The position numbers and the translations under genes are program-made. From Hygrocybe punicea (Eukaryota > Basidiomycota > Agaricomycetes > Agaricales > Hygrophoraceae), in the NCBI GenBank assembly GCA_963556145.1, contig OY744473.1, forward strand, positions 930,001 through 994,000: a stretch of DNA of 64,000 bases, read 5' to 3'. The notes beneath the pieces are model-generated. The model had not been told where the DNA came from. It saw only the letters and a program-made list of their open reading frames with translations, and did no database searches. This document shows positions 1-11,467 of this stretch, in pieces; the stretch's first letter is position 1, and every line of letters begins with the position of its first letter.

Positions 1-2436
1 CGATACGATGGGATATGCGGGACGTGTCCCACGACGTACGGGCGGCCATTAAGAGTTAAAGCTGGCTTCCATTGTTTAGATTTGTTAGATGGAGAGAATA
101 GGGAGGGAAGGCGACGGCGGCTGGTGACACCCTCTGCAAGTTGTTGTCTGTACTCCAATGGCACAAACTCTTCAAATAAGAGAAGAGAGGTGCCAGTACG
201 TGGATCAGAACCCGCAATTGCAGAATGTCGCTGGCTGACTAGAGCCTTGAATTCAACCTGATGCAATCATCATGAAAAGACGGCTCGGAGAAGCGGTTGC
301 AAGATGCACACACCAATGCCCAGTTACATTCTCTATCATATTCCTCCACCCTCTCTAGGTCCATCCAGCCACCCCCATAGATCAGATCACAAAAGACATC
401 CACAAATGATTCCTCCACCATCTCCTCCGTGCCGATAATTGGTTCTGTATCCCATCCAAATGGCGGTAGCGCACGCTGAGTCTTCTTCATCTTTTTTGAA
501 ATTTCAGCATGTTGGGAGGGCCAAGTGGATATAGTCGTCGCGATAGGTGTACTGAATTGCAATGTTGCGTTCAGGGGAACGTCGTTGCGCGAGAATCCGC
601 TATTAGAAAAATCATTCCAGCTTAGTGTGGCACGTTTTGCAGCGCGAGCCTATCGCATACGGTTTACCAATAAAAACAAGAGGCAAAATGTTGAATCAAT
701 CACTCACGGTTCTTGCGCCTTCTGTTAGATCAAATTGTAGCTTCTTTTCATCCGTTCCAAGGCCGCCAAAGCCCATAGTCTCAAATTCCCCCCATTTCAG
801 ATCTGTCAAACTTCTGAACCGATCTTCTCCCTGTCGGACGCCAAGCAGCCCGTTCCCCAAACCAAAAGGGTCCTCATCCTCCAAGGCCGTGGAGGATGTC
901 CTTGATGAAGTGCTCGAGGAAGCGCTGTCCATTGGGAACACCCCCGGCCCCATATCAGGGTGGAAGTGCGGTGGCATGTCCATCCTCTTTTTATATGCAT
1001 CAGAGTATCGAGGTAATAGTTTCAAGGCTGCGGGCGCGATTCTATCCCACTCCTTCGAAGTGGCGAGACCGCGCTCATTCGATGGGAAACTGGGCCCGCG
1101 CTCGTTCGATATCGGACCGGGCCTTGGGCGTTGGCCCCATGACGCTGCCGTTTTGACGAGATCGGACGAATACATCCTCACGTTCCTGCGAACACTCACA
1201 ATGCGGACCGTTCTCGCACCCTTCCGCGCTTGTGGCTTGTGGTGCTTGTTCGTCTCCTTGAGGAAGGGCAACATAGAGGGATAACCGCGGATCCAGTCCT
1301 TCAAACGTGTGGGGACGCCAAGGGACGTGGCGCTCCCATGAATGACGCCGGTGTTAACGTCAGTGGACGATATTACTGCTCGCGGTGCGTCTTGCCAGCG
1401 GATGAAGGCGAGGATGAGGTGTTCTGTGGCGTTCGTGGCCCAGAGGTAGTGTATGTATGTGTGATGGAATGCGAGAGTCGGTGGTCCGAGACCGAAGAGA
1501 AGGGGGCCAAAAAGTGGTGAGAGTGTGGGAGGAGTGTGTCCTGAGGATGAGCTGTGTGCTGTCATGCGGATGAGAAGAGAGAAGAGAGAGAGTAAGATTG
1601 ATTGGAGGGGTTGAGCGAGACCTGGTAAGAAAGTCGCAAAGTGCGAGGGCGGATACTGTAGGGCTATAAGACGGTATCGGCGTCAGCTGCCTTCGTGTTC
1701 CAGCCGAATGATTGTAGTAGTAGTAGTACGGACCAGCTTCAGAATCTCTGAACTGAACATAATGATCCCATGAAATCAAGCCGCGAACGTCCTGGCCACC
1801 AACACAGCGTACGACACGCGCCATGCCCCAGCGCAGGCACATTCCAAGCTCGTAAGGACCAGCAAACTTTGCTTCCTCCCTCCAGCGACGCTCGGCGTCG
1901 ACAAAATCGGGTTTGCTGCACGTAGCAAGAAAAGTTTGAATAAGGCGCTTGATAGCCGGAGCGGAGATATCGAGCGCCAACGACGAGAAGATGAAAGGTG
2001 TGGTGAGCCCACCGCGGGACCCAAGCTCGGCAGTGACGACATCGACAAGCCGCGTCAATTGTTCGAGCCCCAGCACGACATGGCGTTCGTACGAGAGATA
2101 TCCGTAGCCTTGCTCGATGGGCCGTTGGAGGCCTGATTCATCACACGGTCGCTCCAAGCAGAGGGGAAGAAAAGCGCCGTCTGGGATGGATTCGGCGAGG
2201 TAGGAGCCAGAATCTGAGCGCTCTCGCGTTGAGCCGATGGCGCGAGCCCTGGCTCTGTCGTCCTTGTCCCGTTTCTTGTCCTTTTTGCCGAGGGGAAGGT
2301 TGCCGATTCCGCGAGAGGACGATCTGCTGGAAACCCTGCCAAACTCATCCGAGGTCAACTTATATTCTTCATTTGTTAAGGGGAACTTTGTGTGTGGAGA
2401 CGAATTGGTGCGGGAACGAGAAAACAGGGTGGGCAT
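1..2436 (-). CDS. Msb1/Mug8-type morphogenesis protein, 3' end outside the window
   Basis: I read four exons on the minus strand (2436-1734, 1663-708, 649-314, 257 to the left edge) separated by introns of 70, 58 and 56 bp with GT..AG ends. The joined translation stays open. It has a basic, Ser-rich N-terminus, then the conserved block with LTTPFIFSSLAL, GPYELGMCLRWG and RGYPSMLPFLKE, and a C-terminal block with ALPPFGWDTEP and DVFCDLIYGGGWMD. This matches my memory of basidiomycete Msb1/Mug8-domain proteins. The yeast relatives act at the cell cortex in polarity, downstream of Cdc42/Rho signalling; that role is family knowledge, not visible here. The start is the ATG at 2436 (MPTLFSRS). The reading frame is still open at base 1, so the true C-terminus lies outside. 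Confidence 0.75.
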
Positions 2437-2684
2437 CGGAGGAGACGATGAGCTCGAGAAATGGCAGCACGCTTCAGGGCTTCAAGGCAACAACAGGGCC
2501 ACCGGAACTTGCCGAATATTTTTACATAATAAACCGATTTTGGCTTTGTAGCTTACTCGCCAGGTAAATCGCGTAAATAAAAACGTGTTTGCAAAGCGAC
2601 AAATCGTCGGCGAATCAGTCCAAGTGCCAGCCTCAGAGGTTCATCGCAATTCCTCATCATGATTTCAAAAAGCTTCGTCAGAGA

Positions 2685-3403
2685 TCATATCGTATTATCC
2701 TTAGCCTTAACCGTGTTGTGCACCTTTGACGGGCCACGCGACAATGGTGGAGGCTGCGTTGAACCCATCAATCAGACATGCGGTCACAGTCCCACGTCAC
2801 CCGCACTCACCACAGTATACCCTGTAAATGGGTATGCGGTTTGGGGGTATTGTAGATCGTTCGCTTTGTCGTAAGGTGCGTACGGTGCTGAATAGCTCGT
2901 TGGTCTTGTCCGCTGGTAGCTGGGTCCTTGTGTGGTGGCTGGGGCAGCTTCGGGATCATAGTTTGCCGCATATGTCGTCGGGACCGTCCTGTGCAAGTAG
3001 GGAACGTACGACATATTCACCCTCGTAACCTCTTCCTCTCCGTGGTTTCTAGTGCAGGCGAATATAACCACGAAAAGGATAAGCAATAAAACTACTGCAG
3101 GGATCAGACGTGAACCAAACAGGTATGAAAAATTGACGCACGAACACCCGCCGAAATACCCCAAGCAGAATACCCCCAACCGCAATTCTGGGACCCATAA
3201 CTAGATCCAGACTCCCAGGTCAAGACACCAGCCGAAAGCCAGTAGTATATGGGCAGTGCTTACACATTCGTATAACACACGGTGGCTGCCGTCACTCCAG
3301 GAACTAACGACAACGCCCACAGAGCGACCACGACAAGGGGAACACCTCCGTGAAATGAAGACACTAAAGCATTCGGTAGAAATCGAGCAATATTAATGTT
3401 CAT
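2685..3403 (-). CDS. Small single-pass membrane protein with Tyr/Pro-rich tail (184 aa)
   Basis: Four exons (3403-3266, 3211-3148, 3094-2811, 2753-2685) join in frame across introns of 54, 53 and 57 bp. Order: a signal peptide (hydrophobic run VPLVVVALWALSLVPG), a short ectodomain beginning ATVCYTN with Ser/Gly and Cys, one membrane segment (VVLLLILFVVIFAC), then a cytoplasmic tail rich in Tyr, Pro and Thr. Small proteins of this layout are common in agaricomycetes and have no assigned function. The exon structure is inferred from splice consensus and frame; intron 1's acceptor is the least certain. No enzyme motif is seen. Confidence 0.6.
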
Positions 3404-4297
3404 CGATACTAGTACGCAAGATGACTTACTGTGCTTGATGTTCGTAAAAAATCAAGAGAAAAATCAAGGTGGAATAAGAAGGGTGAAAATAACAAAACTT
3501 GTAAAAGGCAAAAAAGTTTTGGTCTTCGAAGGAAATGTAGTGGGCAAGACCGCGCAGCAGCACCAAAGAGAAAGGGAAAGCCGGCTTCAAGCATTTTGCT
3601 ACAGCTTTGATTGGTGATGTTGTCGACTCTGATTTTGCACAGCTCCCCCCGTTTCCACCCTGGCCCGGAGTTGTCATCACAACCTCAGGCTTGCCGTGAA
3701 ATGTTTGGCCCCGAAACCGTTTTACTGTTCGAACGATCCATCTGTACCAGCCATTAGCTGGGATAGCGGGCATGCGGGTGGGGAACCAAATGGGGCCATG
3801 AACGGCTCATTCCTTGAACGGCTCATTCCTTGAATGAGCGCTCCGAGCACTCCGGCTGTCTCAAATGTACGCCCCAATCCATTACTCATCCAAAGTCTCT
3901 GTTTCCTAGCGTAAGAAGCAACCTGACGTCTGTACCGTGGCGGCCAACCAAATGTGCGGACGCAGGCAGAGGGGGGACATGCGCAATCTCAGCTACACAA
4001 CACATATGTATGTACAAAAATTTCCATCCACCACAAACCCCCGGCGAACATTCCAAACCATACTGATTTTCTTCCTCCAGCAATTGGCAAGCACAGTGAG
4101 TGGTGTACCTGTGTGCATGGTGGGACCGGGAATAACCGAGGGTGAAGCCAGGACGGAACGGGCTGGCAAAACTGTTGGCATAGGCATGGAGTGAGACCAT
4201 CATATAATATCGCCTCATGTCATCATGTAGGTGGGTTTTAAAAACAAACGCTGTATACGAACCCATCAGCAGCCCAGTACGTCCTAAAATACCGGTC
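3404..4297. other. Intergenic; contains a segment also found upstream of the CVNH gene
   Basis: No convincing gene. Bases about 3738-3890 resemble about 30162-30335: both carry CATCTGTACCAGC, then CCTTGAATGAG, then GGCTGTCTCAA and TGTACGCCCCA. In the other place this block lies just upstream of the CVNH lectin gene. A local tandem copy of GAACGGCTCATTCCTT is present at 3798-3830. Confidence 0.4.
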
Positions 4298-5230
4298 ATG
4301 ACACTCGAAGAAAACCAACCGAAAGCCATACTGTAAGTTACTACTTGTGTGTTGTGTGTTGTACTACAAACTGACTTTCCAGGAATTTTGCTTTCAGTGT
4401 TATGGGTGCCACTGGATCTGGAAAAACGACGGTGAGAAAAAGGGCATATCCATTGTTTTTCGTATCGCTGAACGAAAACCAACTCCAGTTTATCAATACC
4501 GTCAGCGGGTCTCAATTCCCCGTCGACCGTGGCTTGGACTCTTGCACCGATTGTGTCCGTATCACGAGCCCATTCGATCTGCAGGGTCGCCGTGTTGTTC
4601 TTGTGGACACACCAGGCTTTGGTTATTCTGGTGATAACCTTGAAGGCGACATTGGAGTGCTTGGTAAGATCGCTGATTTCCTCCAAGCCGAGTGAGTATA
4701 TTTTTTTCAGATCGAGTTCTCAGTTAAATTACAGGTTACATTTGCAGGTACTCCAAAGGGGAAGAACTCGGTGGCGTCATCTACATACATCCTTTCCCCG
4801 ACCCAAGGATCGAACATTATTTCAATGTTTTCAGCAAGCTCTGTGGACCAGAGGCTCTCCGTCACGCCGTAGTCGTCATCACGAGCAGAAAAGGGAACCC
4901 ATCGGAACGATAATGACGTGCAGGAAGCACCCATTTTTAAGCTCGTCACAAGGGCGGGAGCGCAGATTCTCCACGACGACGACCCAGCCAAGCTAAACAG
5001 ATCTTGCTTTGCGCACTCGACAAACAACAAGCGATGGTCCTTAGGATACAGCATGAAATGGTGGACCACAAGAAGCCTTTATCTTCTACAGATCTCGCAA
5101 CTCGGCGGAAGAAGCATCTCACCGCCGCAGTTGGAGGAAGTTCATCAGGGCTTTCCGACGCCAGCTGTGGTCACCGACGAAGTAGCCTTACACATTGCTG
5201 TACCGTATTCCTTTTACTTTTGAACTTCAG
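4298..5230 (+). pseudogene. Decayed AIG1/MMR-type P-loop GTPase, copy 1
   Basis: Exons 4298-4332, 4398-4431 and 4489-4692 join across 65- and 57-bp introns and give a good G domain. G1 is GATGSGKTT, interrupted by an intron directly after it as in the copy at 28954. G3 is DTPGF within VVLVDTPGFG. A third intron (about 4693-4748) leads to GGVIYIHPFPD and LCGPEALRHAVVVIT. The frame then meets TAA at 4911. Downstream, pieces matching the family's C-terminal helix (ALDKQQAMVLRIQHEMVD, near 5007-5060) are in another frame. The family forms large lineage-specific expansions in mushrooms. I infer a pseudogene because of the stop plus frameshift. Confidence 0.6.
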
Positions 5231-5702
5231 TTGGTTTTGACTCGTATGAAGCTTGTAGGTTATGAATATAATTGATTGGATTGATATTATTCCTGTCATT
5301 GCGAGTCCTGCGGCTCATAGACATCGTGTTTGATGTTTGCCCGTTACCGTGCCATAGCGTTGCAGTGAACATTATGAGTGTTCCTAAAGTATGGTACTTG
5401 GTTGCCAGGATTACTGCCAGTGATAGTGAGCTCACACTTCTTAGTAAGGACAGAATTTCCGGCGGCATAATGCCAGATGGCCCAGGTTTACAAGGCCGGA
5501 ATGCTGACCGTTTCCCCTCATAGTGTTCGAGAATGTGTGCCTTCCAAGCATCAGACATGTGAACCAGCCCAAGGCGTCTGATGGTGCTCAATCCTTGGGC
5601 TGTCCAGATTGAGTATAGGAACCCATCACCAGGGCAGTAACTGTTATTATCAGTTAGGACCAAGTTGAACCAGAACAAAAAAGAATTCACACTCTGTTTC
5701 AC
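5214..5702 (-). pseudogene. Fragment of a multi-pass membrane protein (3' part)
   Basis: A minus-strand stretch reads YCPGDGFLYSIW, then RRLGLVHMSDAWKAHI, then a PGPSGIMPPEILSLLRS segment followed by hydrophobic residues. It has a plausible upstream splice acceptor (branch-like CTAAC, then AACAG near 5640). It looks like the C-terminal part of an agaricomycete multi-pass membrane protein. No matching 5' exons are visible up to 5951, and the open frame has no good ATG. I treat it as a gene remnant. The function is unknown. Confidence 0.3.
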
Positions 5703-5951
5703 TGTCTTGGTACCATATCATTTTCATTGGACTGCATACTTGATGTGTTAAAAAGTTGAATAGGGGTTTCTTGACATAACAAGTCAAACAAACAGTGATG
5801 TCATGTGATGGTTGCTTGTTCAACGCGTCACGGTCCGAGTCAGCCTCATCAACGCATCGAGCAATGCCTCACTGCAGAAGCCATAAAAAAACTAGTCGCA
5901 GAATCACTAAGAAAATAGATACCGACGAATCGCTTGTTCAGACTCTATCAG

Positions 5952-8351
5952 ATGCCACGAAGATTCAACCACAGAGACCACTTCCCGCCGGCCAACCGTT
6001 CGACTCCACCTTACAAAAAAAGCACTTCCTACTACTCCTCCGACATAAGCCCCTACCCTCGTGCTCAAAAAGAACTGGAAGAGATCTTCGAAGCCGAGCT
6101 CTATCGATCAACCTTCGAATCCAACGGCGTCCTGGACCTATTATGTCCCACGTCGCCGGACGATGTCGATGCTGTCGTCGCTCAGCTCGCTAAAGGCGGC
6201 CTCCTTAACTGCCAAAAATATCCCGACGAGCTGGGTCATCCCCAACCTTGGCCTAAGAGCAGAGATGAACGCGCCTTTTACAAGCCCCTCTGCCTTCTTA
6301 TGAACAGAATTTTAGGGGCCTTTCGTAGTATTCCCCTGGCCGCTACTACCCACTTTTATCACGATTCACTCTCATTTTACGTCTACGATCGGTCACTTCC
6401 CGAAGGTGTCGATAATGCGGCGCCTCTCAAACCAGATGGAGTTGGCTCCCATATCGAGATAACTCCAGGGCAACGTATACATTGGCATGGAGTAGATGTC
6501 CCATTCGAGGTCAAGGATAACTGGCGAAAAATTATTACCCAGTCAGCGACCTATGCGCGGTGTCTTTTTGCAGCACGCGAGAGCAGGTGGTTTGCCCTTG
6601 TCATTGCTTTCAACCACAAGACGACCACACTTCGGTTTTGTTTCTTCCATCGCGCCGGCTTAATGTCGTCCTTGGAACTAGACTTGCACAAACCAAATGA
6701 CTTCCGTACCTTCGTCCGTGGTTTGATTGGTATCGCCTCGTGGCCGGACGCCTCTGCCGCTGGCATGGATATTTCGCGTGACGACCGCTATTTCAAACTC
6801 CCTAATGCAGGGCTATACCGCATCGTAGAAGTATATTGCGATCGGCGTTGTGTCCGTGGCCGTGCGACACGCGTTTATTGTCTGGAAAAAGTCCCTAGCA
6901 TGTCTGCATCAATTCCCCAACAAACGACAGGTCCCAGCGTCGGATCCAAAACCCAGGCATACAACTTACGCCCTCGCGCTTCCGAAACCGGAAGTCCGTC
7001 ACCGGCAAACCCATCCCAGCAAACCTACGACGCACCCCTGGATGTACTGGTAGCGCCGGACCGGGTAAATCGTGAATGGATGAAAATTGAGCCCTCCCCA
7101 TCGACGTCCTACCCCCGCTGCTTTCAAAGTGTTCCTGAACTTCGATCTTTGAAGTCATATCCCTCGTTGGTGGTCTTAAAAGATTCTTTCTCGCCAGATA
7201 ACCGCCCCTTGGAGCAAGAAGTGTTCGAGAAGGTTCAGGGACAATTCGGTATTCCAAATATAGCTTGTTCTTACATTGTCCAGGATGGCCAAAGACGACC
7301 CGAAAATAGTAGCAGAATCATACCACACGATGCAAAATACTGGCCATTATTTGATTCGAATACTCGCGAAACCCCTCTTCCCGAGTACCGGAAGCATGCC
7401 CGTACACTTTACTTGTCTATTGGAAAGCCCTTTGTTACAGCTGAAGGTCCTACGGCTAAAGGTCCACAGCAGCTTCTTAGAGGTATATTGCACGGAATGC
7501 TCGGTATGTCTTCACGTGTTTTTGACTCATTTTAACCCTCAACGCCGTTCTCAGGACACTGGAATCTTTTCAAGGCGGGCTGGCTTCATCGCGATGTGAG
7601 CAATGGGAATATCATGTTGCTGTCAGAGCCTGAACAACGGGTCCCCGTTCCAGAGTGAGTTGAGGCCAGTTAATGCAATGTATTGTGCTAACACTTACGT
7701 AGTTTCGAGTTATCTAAAACAGTACATGAATGTGTGGGAATGATCATTGATGGCGATCAAGCCATAGAATGGAGAGGAACTCGCGAGAAAGCTGGCCGAC
7801 GTTCAGTAAGTTTCTCGATTCTACTGCGCGATGCCTCCATATCTGACTTCTTGAATGCCATTCAGGGAACGTTGCCATTCATATCGATGCGTATAATTAA
7901 AGAATGGAATAACCCGCGATCGGCAAGGGCCACGCACACAGCCATTGATGATCTTGAATCCTTTCTATGGGTCCTCCTCTACACCCTTATAGAAATCATC
8001 AACATACGTGGTGAATTATCGACGGACGAGATGTTTTGGTTAGAGACCATGGCGTCACCTGATCTTAAAGGCCAGCTAGGCCGACGTGGCATCAAGCTGG
8101 AATTTGAACTGGCAATTTTAACTGGTACAGTTTCACCAGTCTTCGAGGTGTTTTCTCCGCTACTTTTGGCATGGTGGGATGCTGCCCGAGATGGCGAAAT
8201 TACAGTTGTTACAAACCTTGCAAGAGGTGACATACATGATGATGAAATGTTTGAAGAAACAAAGATGATGTATGCAAATTATTTCGAGAAGGGGTTTGAA
8301 CGTCTTGAAGCACTGCCTGTGACCTGGGATAACCTTCTTCCACCTGTATAG
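5952..8351 (+). CDS. FunK1 fungal-type protein kinase (746 aa)
   Basis: Exons 5952-7503, 7555-7654, 7703-7805 and 7866-8351 join in frame across introns of 51, 48 and 60 bp. The N-terminal half (about 500 aa) is the FunK1-specific region. The kinase catalytic motif is HRDVSNGNIM, at the start of exon 2. The DFG position reads IIDGDQA: the Asp is kept but the usual Phe/Trp is Gly. GTLPFISMRII follows as the activation/P+1 segment. FunK1 kinases form a mushroom-specific expansion whose substrates are largely unknown. The start is the first in-frame ATG (MPRRFNH). An extra upstream exon cannot be excluded. The gene looks intact and is the last one before the repeat block. Confidence 0.85.
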
Positions 8352-8827
8352 TTTTACAAGTTCATGATCCAAATATTATTATATACTGGAACAAGTACAA
8401 ATGTTTTAATTATGTCAGGATAGGTAGTGTTATTATATACTAGGGGTCAATGCCTAACCTTGCTTGGGCCAGGACCTACCTACCTACATTAGAGTTGCCC
8501 ACCAAGGGGTGTAGGGCCATTAAGATCTCTGCACCCCCTGGCCCAGTGTACTCCTTCTCATGTCATCCAGAGGGGTCTTCTGGTATGATGTTTGGCCTGT
8601 AATAAGTACTAATCATGGTTGAACATCAAATGGGAATGATGTAACCTGTAATGAGTTTGATAGTAGATCAAATCAAGAAATGGTAGATTATACTGTCATT
8701 TGTTGCATATTGTATATTTGGTAGGTACATAGCATGAATACTATATTTATCTTAGTACTGATGGTAAAATATGGTACATTATACCACACTTTTTCCTGTT
8801 TCATACATTTTTTATGATATACCGTGA
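8352..8827. other. Intergenic, A/T-rich, no gene seen
   Basis: Start of the repeat-rich block. It contains a short hairpin-like stretch around 8470-8560 (CACCAAGGGGTG and CACCCCCTGG) but no coding signal that I can support. Confidence 0.5.
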
Positions 8828-8835
8828 TCCATGAC

Positions 8836-9997
8836 TAGTGAATATGATGGGTACAGGTAAACCTGCAGGTTTTGTCATGGGTTTTGCCATGGGTCTGGGT
8901 CCGAGTCACACTTTTGTGACCCATGGCTGTACTCATACCCGCGACGGGTAAGTCGTGACTATAGGTCACACAAGTCATGCATTGCGTTTAACTTGAATGT
9001 GACGCATTGAATGACAAGGCAGAGACCAGTATGAAGCTGGTCTCTGCTAAAGGTAAGTTTTTTTTTTTTCTTTTACATCATTACTTACAAAATCTACAGG
9101 TACAACTACAGATTGACCCAGGAAATGCAAATGCAAATGCAAATGCAAACAGACAATGAAAACAACAACAACTAAAATGACAACGACAACGACAGCGACA
9201 GCAAGGGCAAGGGCCACGGCAGAAATGCCAAGCAAAGCAAGACTGGGGGAGTGGTGTGCCCACCCCCTAGTTGCCAGGTGAGTCTGTATATAATTGATTC
9301 GTTTGCCACTCACTGGCAATCCCCGCAGCTCAGGACCACCTTTAACAAGTATGGCCATGCGTCCAATGACGCAGCCTCCACCTGTAGACAGGCATGGCCC
9401 ACGTGTTCAACGATTCCACCTCCATCTGCCCACCAATGCACCCAACTGCACCACAGCAGACCAGGGCACGCTGCACACCCAAAGATGCCCCAGCCTGAAG
9501 ATGCCCCCAACTTGAAGCCCACCTCGCAAATACATGGTGCCATGTCAATTGACGTGTGTCCAGTGTTGCGAGGTCACCAGGCCAGGCCAGAGCACACCTG
9601 AAGATGCCCTAGCCTGAAGATGCCCCAAGGCCATTCCACCTTGCGAATGCATGGTGATGCGTCAGTTGACATGTGTCCGGTGGTGTCGCGAGGTCACCAT
9701 GCCAGGTGAGAGCACGCCCAAAGACATGAAGATGCCCCAAGCCCATTCCACCTCATGAATACATAGTGACACATCAATTGACACGCGTCTGGTGTTGCCA
9801 GGTCAAATAGGTGATATGGCCAGAAAATAGTAGAGACCTGTGGGTTACCCACCATGGATACGGGTCCTGGGTAACCCAAGGGTTGGAACATACACACCCA
9901 TGACAAAACCTGTACCCTGAGGGCAGGTACAGGTTTTCAACAGGTACAGGTATGGGTACCCTCAAAAAAACCCGAGGGTTACCTGTGAAGTTCACTA
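8836..9997. mobile_element. hAT-like non-autonomous TIR element, 8-bp target duplication
   Basis: The element begins TAGTGAA and ends TTCACTA. It is flanked by the identical 8-mer TCCATGAC at 8828-8835 and 9998-10005. Inverted similarity continues inward (GGTACAGGT..GGTTTTGTCATGGGT on the left, and its complement near 9890-9960). An 8-bp target duplication with TAG-type ends is the hAT signature. The 1162-bp interior has no transposase. It holds (GCAAAT)n at 9125-9150, GACAAC-type repeats, and three copies of a palindromic module (9520-9577, 9636-9698, 9747-9806). I therefore call it non-autonomous. Confidence 0.75.
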
Positions 9998-10005
9998 TCC
10001 ATGAC

Positions 10006-10671
10006 CTGGGACAGCCAAATTTAAATTGGCCTCGGAATGAATTTGCACCATTGTTATGATAAATTTGACTCAGCCAATCATACATTTAGGACATATCCTA
10101 CATTTTTATCAAGTTTTAAGGCTAATCACTGAGAGGAATTGCAAATAAAGTCAGGAATTGTGATCCTCATCAGCCACAAAGTGCAGTAGCAAGGCCTGCA
10201 CCTGGTTTTTCAGCACACAGTCTGTCCCAGTAAGACTTGATGCCTCCTCCATCACATTGAACAGTGCGATATTCAAACTGTGTTCATTTTCCACCAGGTC
10301 ATTCAGTGGAAAACTGTAACTGTATAGGATGAAACGGTGAGCACAGCCAGGGATGACATGGCTTTGTTGCAATACCTATCAAGTTCTTGGGACATGCTGG
10401 TGATGGGGAAGCTGGTAAAAAATAAAATGAACCACAATTTTGATATTCACATACCGCTTGTGTGGGTTAGTTCTACCTGAGCTAGCTGTGGCTTACCGAA
10501 CTACATGGGAAAACAATTGTTTGATCTTCTTAAATTTTATTATTACGAAGCATCATGGAGAACCTGATGGACATGGTGATATTGGATGTACTGTTAAACT
10601 CAGTTGACATGACCAGAATGAAGAAAGGACTGATGATGGACAGAAACATGTTGGAGGGGTAAACTCATTGG
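10006..10671. other. Decayed sequence, no gene seen
   Basis: Low-CpG DNA with only short open frames (a 73-codon minus-strand frame at 10151-10372 has no recognisable motif). I see nothing else. Confidence 0.4.
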
Positions 10672-10677
10672 ATGTGC

Positions 10678-11461
10678 TGTAGAGGGTCCTCGACCCTCTG
10701 AGGCCATAAACTCGATATCTCACGAATCCGCTCGAACCTGACGTCTCTAGCAATCCACGCTCAAACCCGACACAACCCGACGCAACCTGATGCACACCGA
10801 CTAGCACAGCCGCTCACGTACCTGGTCGGCCCACCTCCTAAACTCACAGAACTTCAAATATCAAAGATAGATCTCATCGGACTGGGATCCCGACATCGGA
10901 CTTGCCTTATTCATGCCTAGCGTCTCCCTTATGGAGATATAGTAAAGTACATTACATCTTTTATGGGTTTTTATATCTTCCACCTATTTTCCCTGTCATG
11001 GTCACCTCGCAACCCTCTTCCTACTTTTCCATTTTTATTCTCCTTTGTTTTCTCTCATTGGCTGAGGACTCTCGTCCGAATCAAGGTACAGAAATTTGTA
11101 GTATAAAAACGGTGCCCAAGCGCCATCTCTGAATAAGAAACCAGTTCCCCCATTTCCTCTCTCTGAGAATTAGTATCTCAGTAAAACCCATTGCACACAT
11201 TACTCGTCGGTTTCCTCGACGCTCTCCCCGTCGTTCTACCGCCTTTATCTCTACGTCCCTCATCACCCGACACCCGACCCGCCATACCTGACATCGTCGG
11301 CTTAGATCGGCTTCGCTAGTTTTAGTAGTTTTACTTGGCGGCTCTCTACTCTTTCCTTCTTATCATCTCACTGAAGCTTGTTAGACTATTCCTAGTCACT
11401 TCTACACTGACACCACAGGTTAGGATCTTTATTCCGCAGCCACCCCGACCTCGCCTTTACA
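10678..11461 (+). mobile_element. Solo LTR, younger copy (784 bp)
   Basis: Begins TGTAGAGGGTC and ends CGCCTTTACA, i.e. TG..CA with TGTA/TACA ends. Flanked by ATGTGC (10672-10677) and GTGTGC (11462-11467), a 6-bp near-duplication. It has an internal TATA-like stretch (GTATAAAAACGG at 11101) and keeps many CpGs. A clearly related, CpG-depleted copy lies at 18128-19017; both end with GGTTAGGAT..ATTCCGCAGCCA. No retrotransposon coding region or primer-binding site follows, so it is a solo LTR. Confidence 0.7.
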
Positions 11462-11467
11462 GTGTGC

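Noticed and set aside
696..1284. Plus-strand frame of 219 codons
   Set aside because: Antisense to the Msb1/Mug8-type exon, whose translation is conserved.
5795..6193. Alternative 132-codon frame at the FunK1 start
   Set aside because: Different frame from the FunK1 exon, with no family features.
9081..9263. Minus-strand frames with (CFAFAF)-type repeats as a peptide repeat gene
   Set aside because: Translation of a GCAAAT hexanucleotide repeat inside a hAT-like element.
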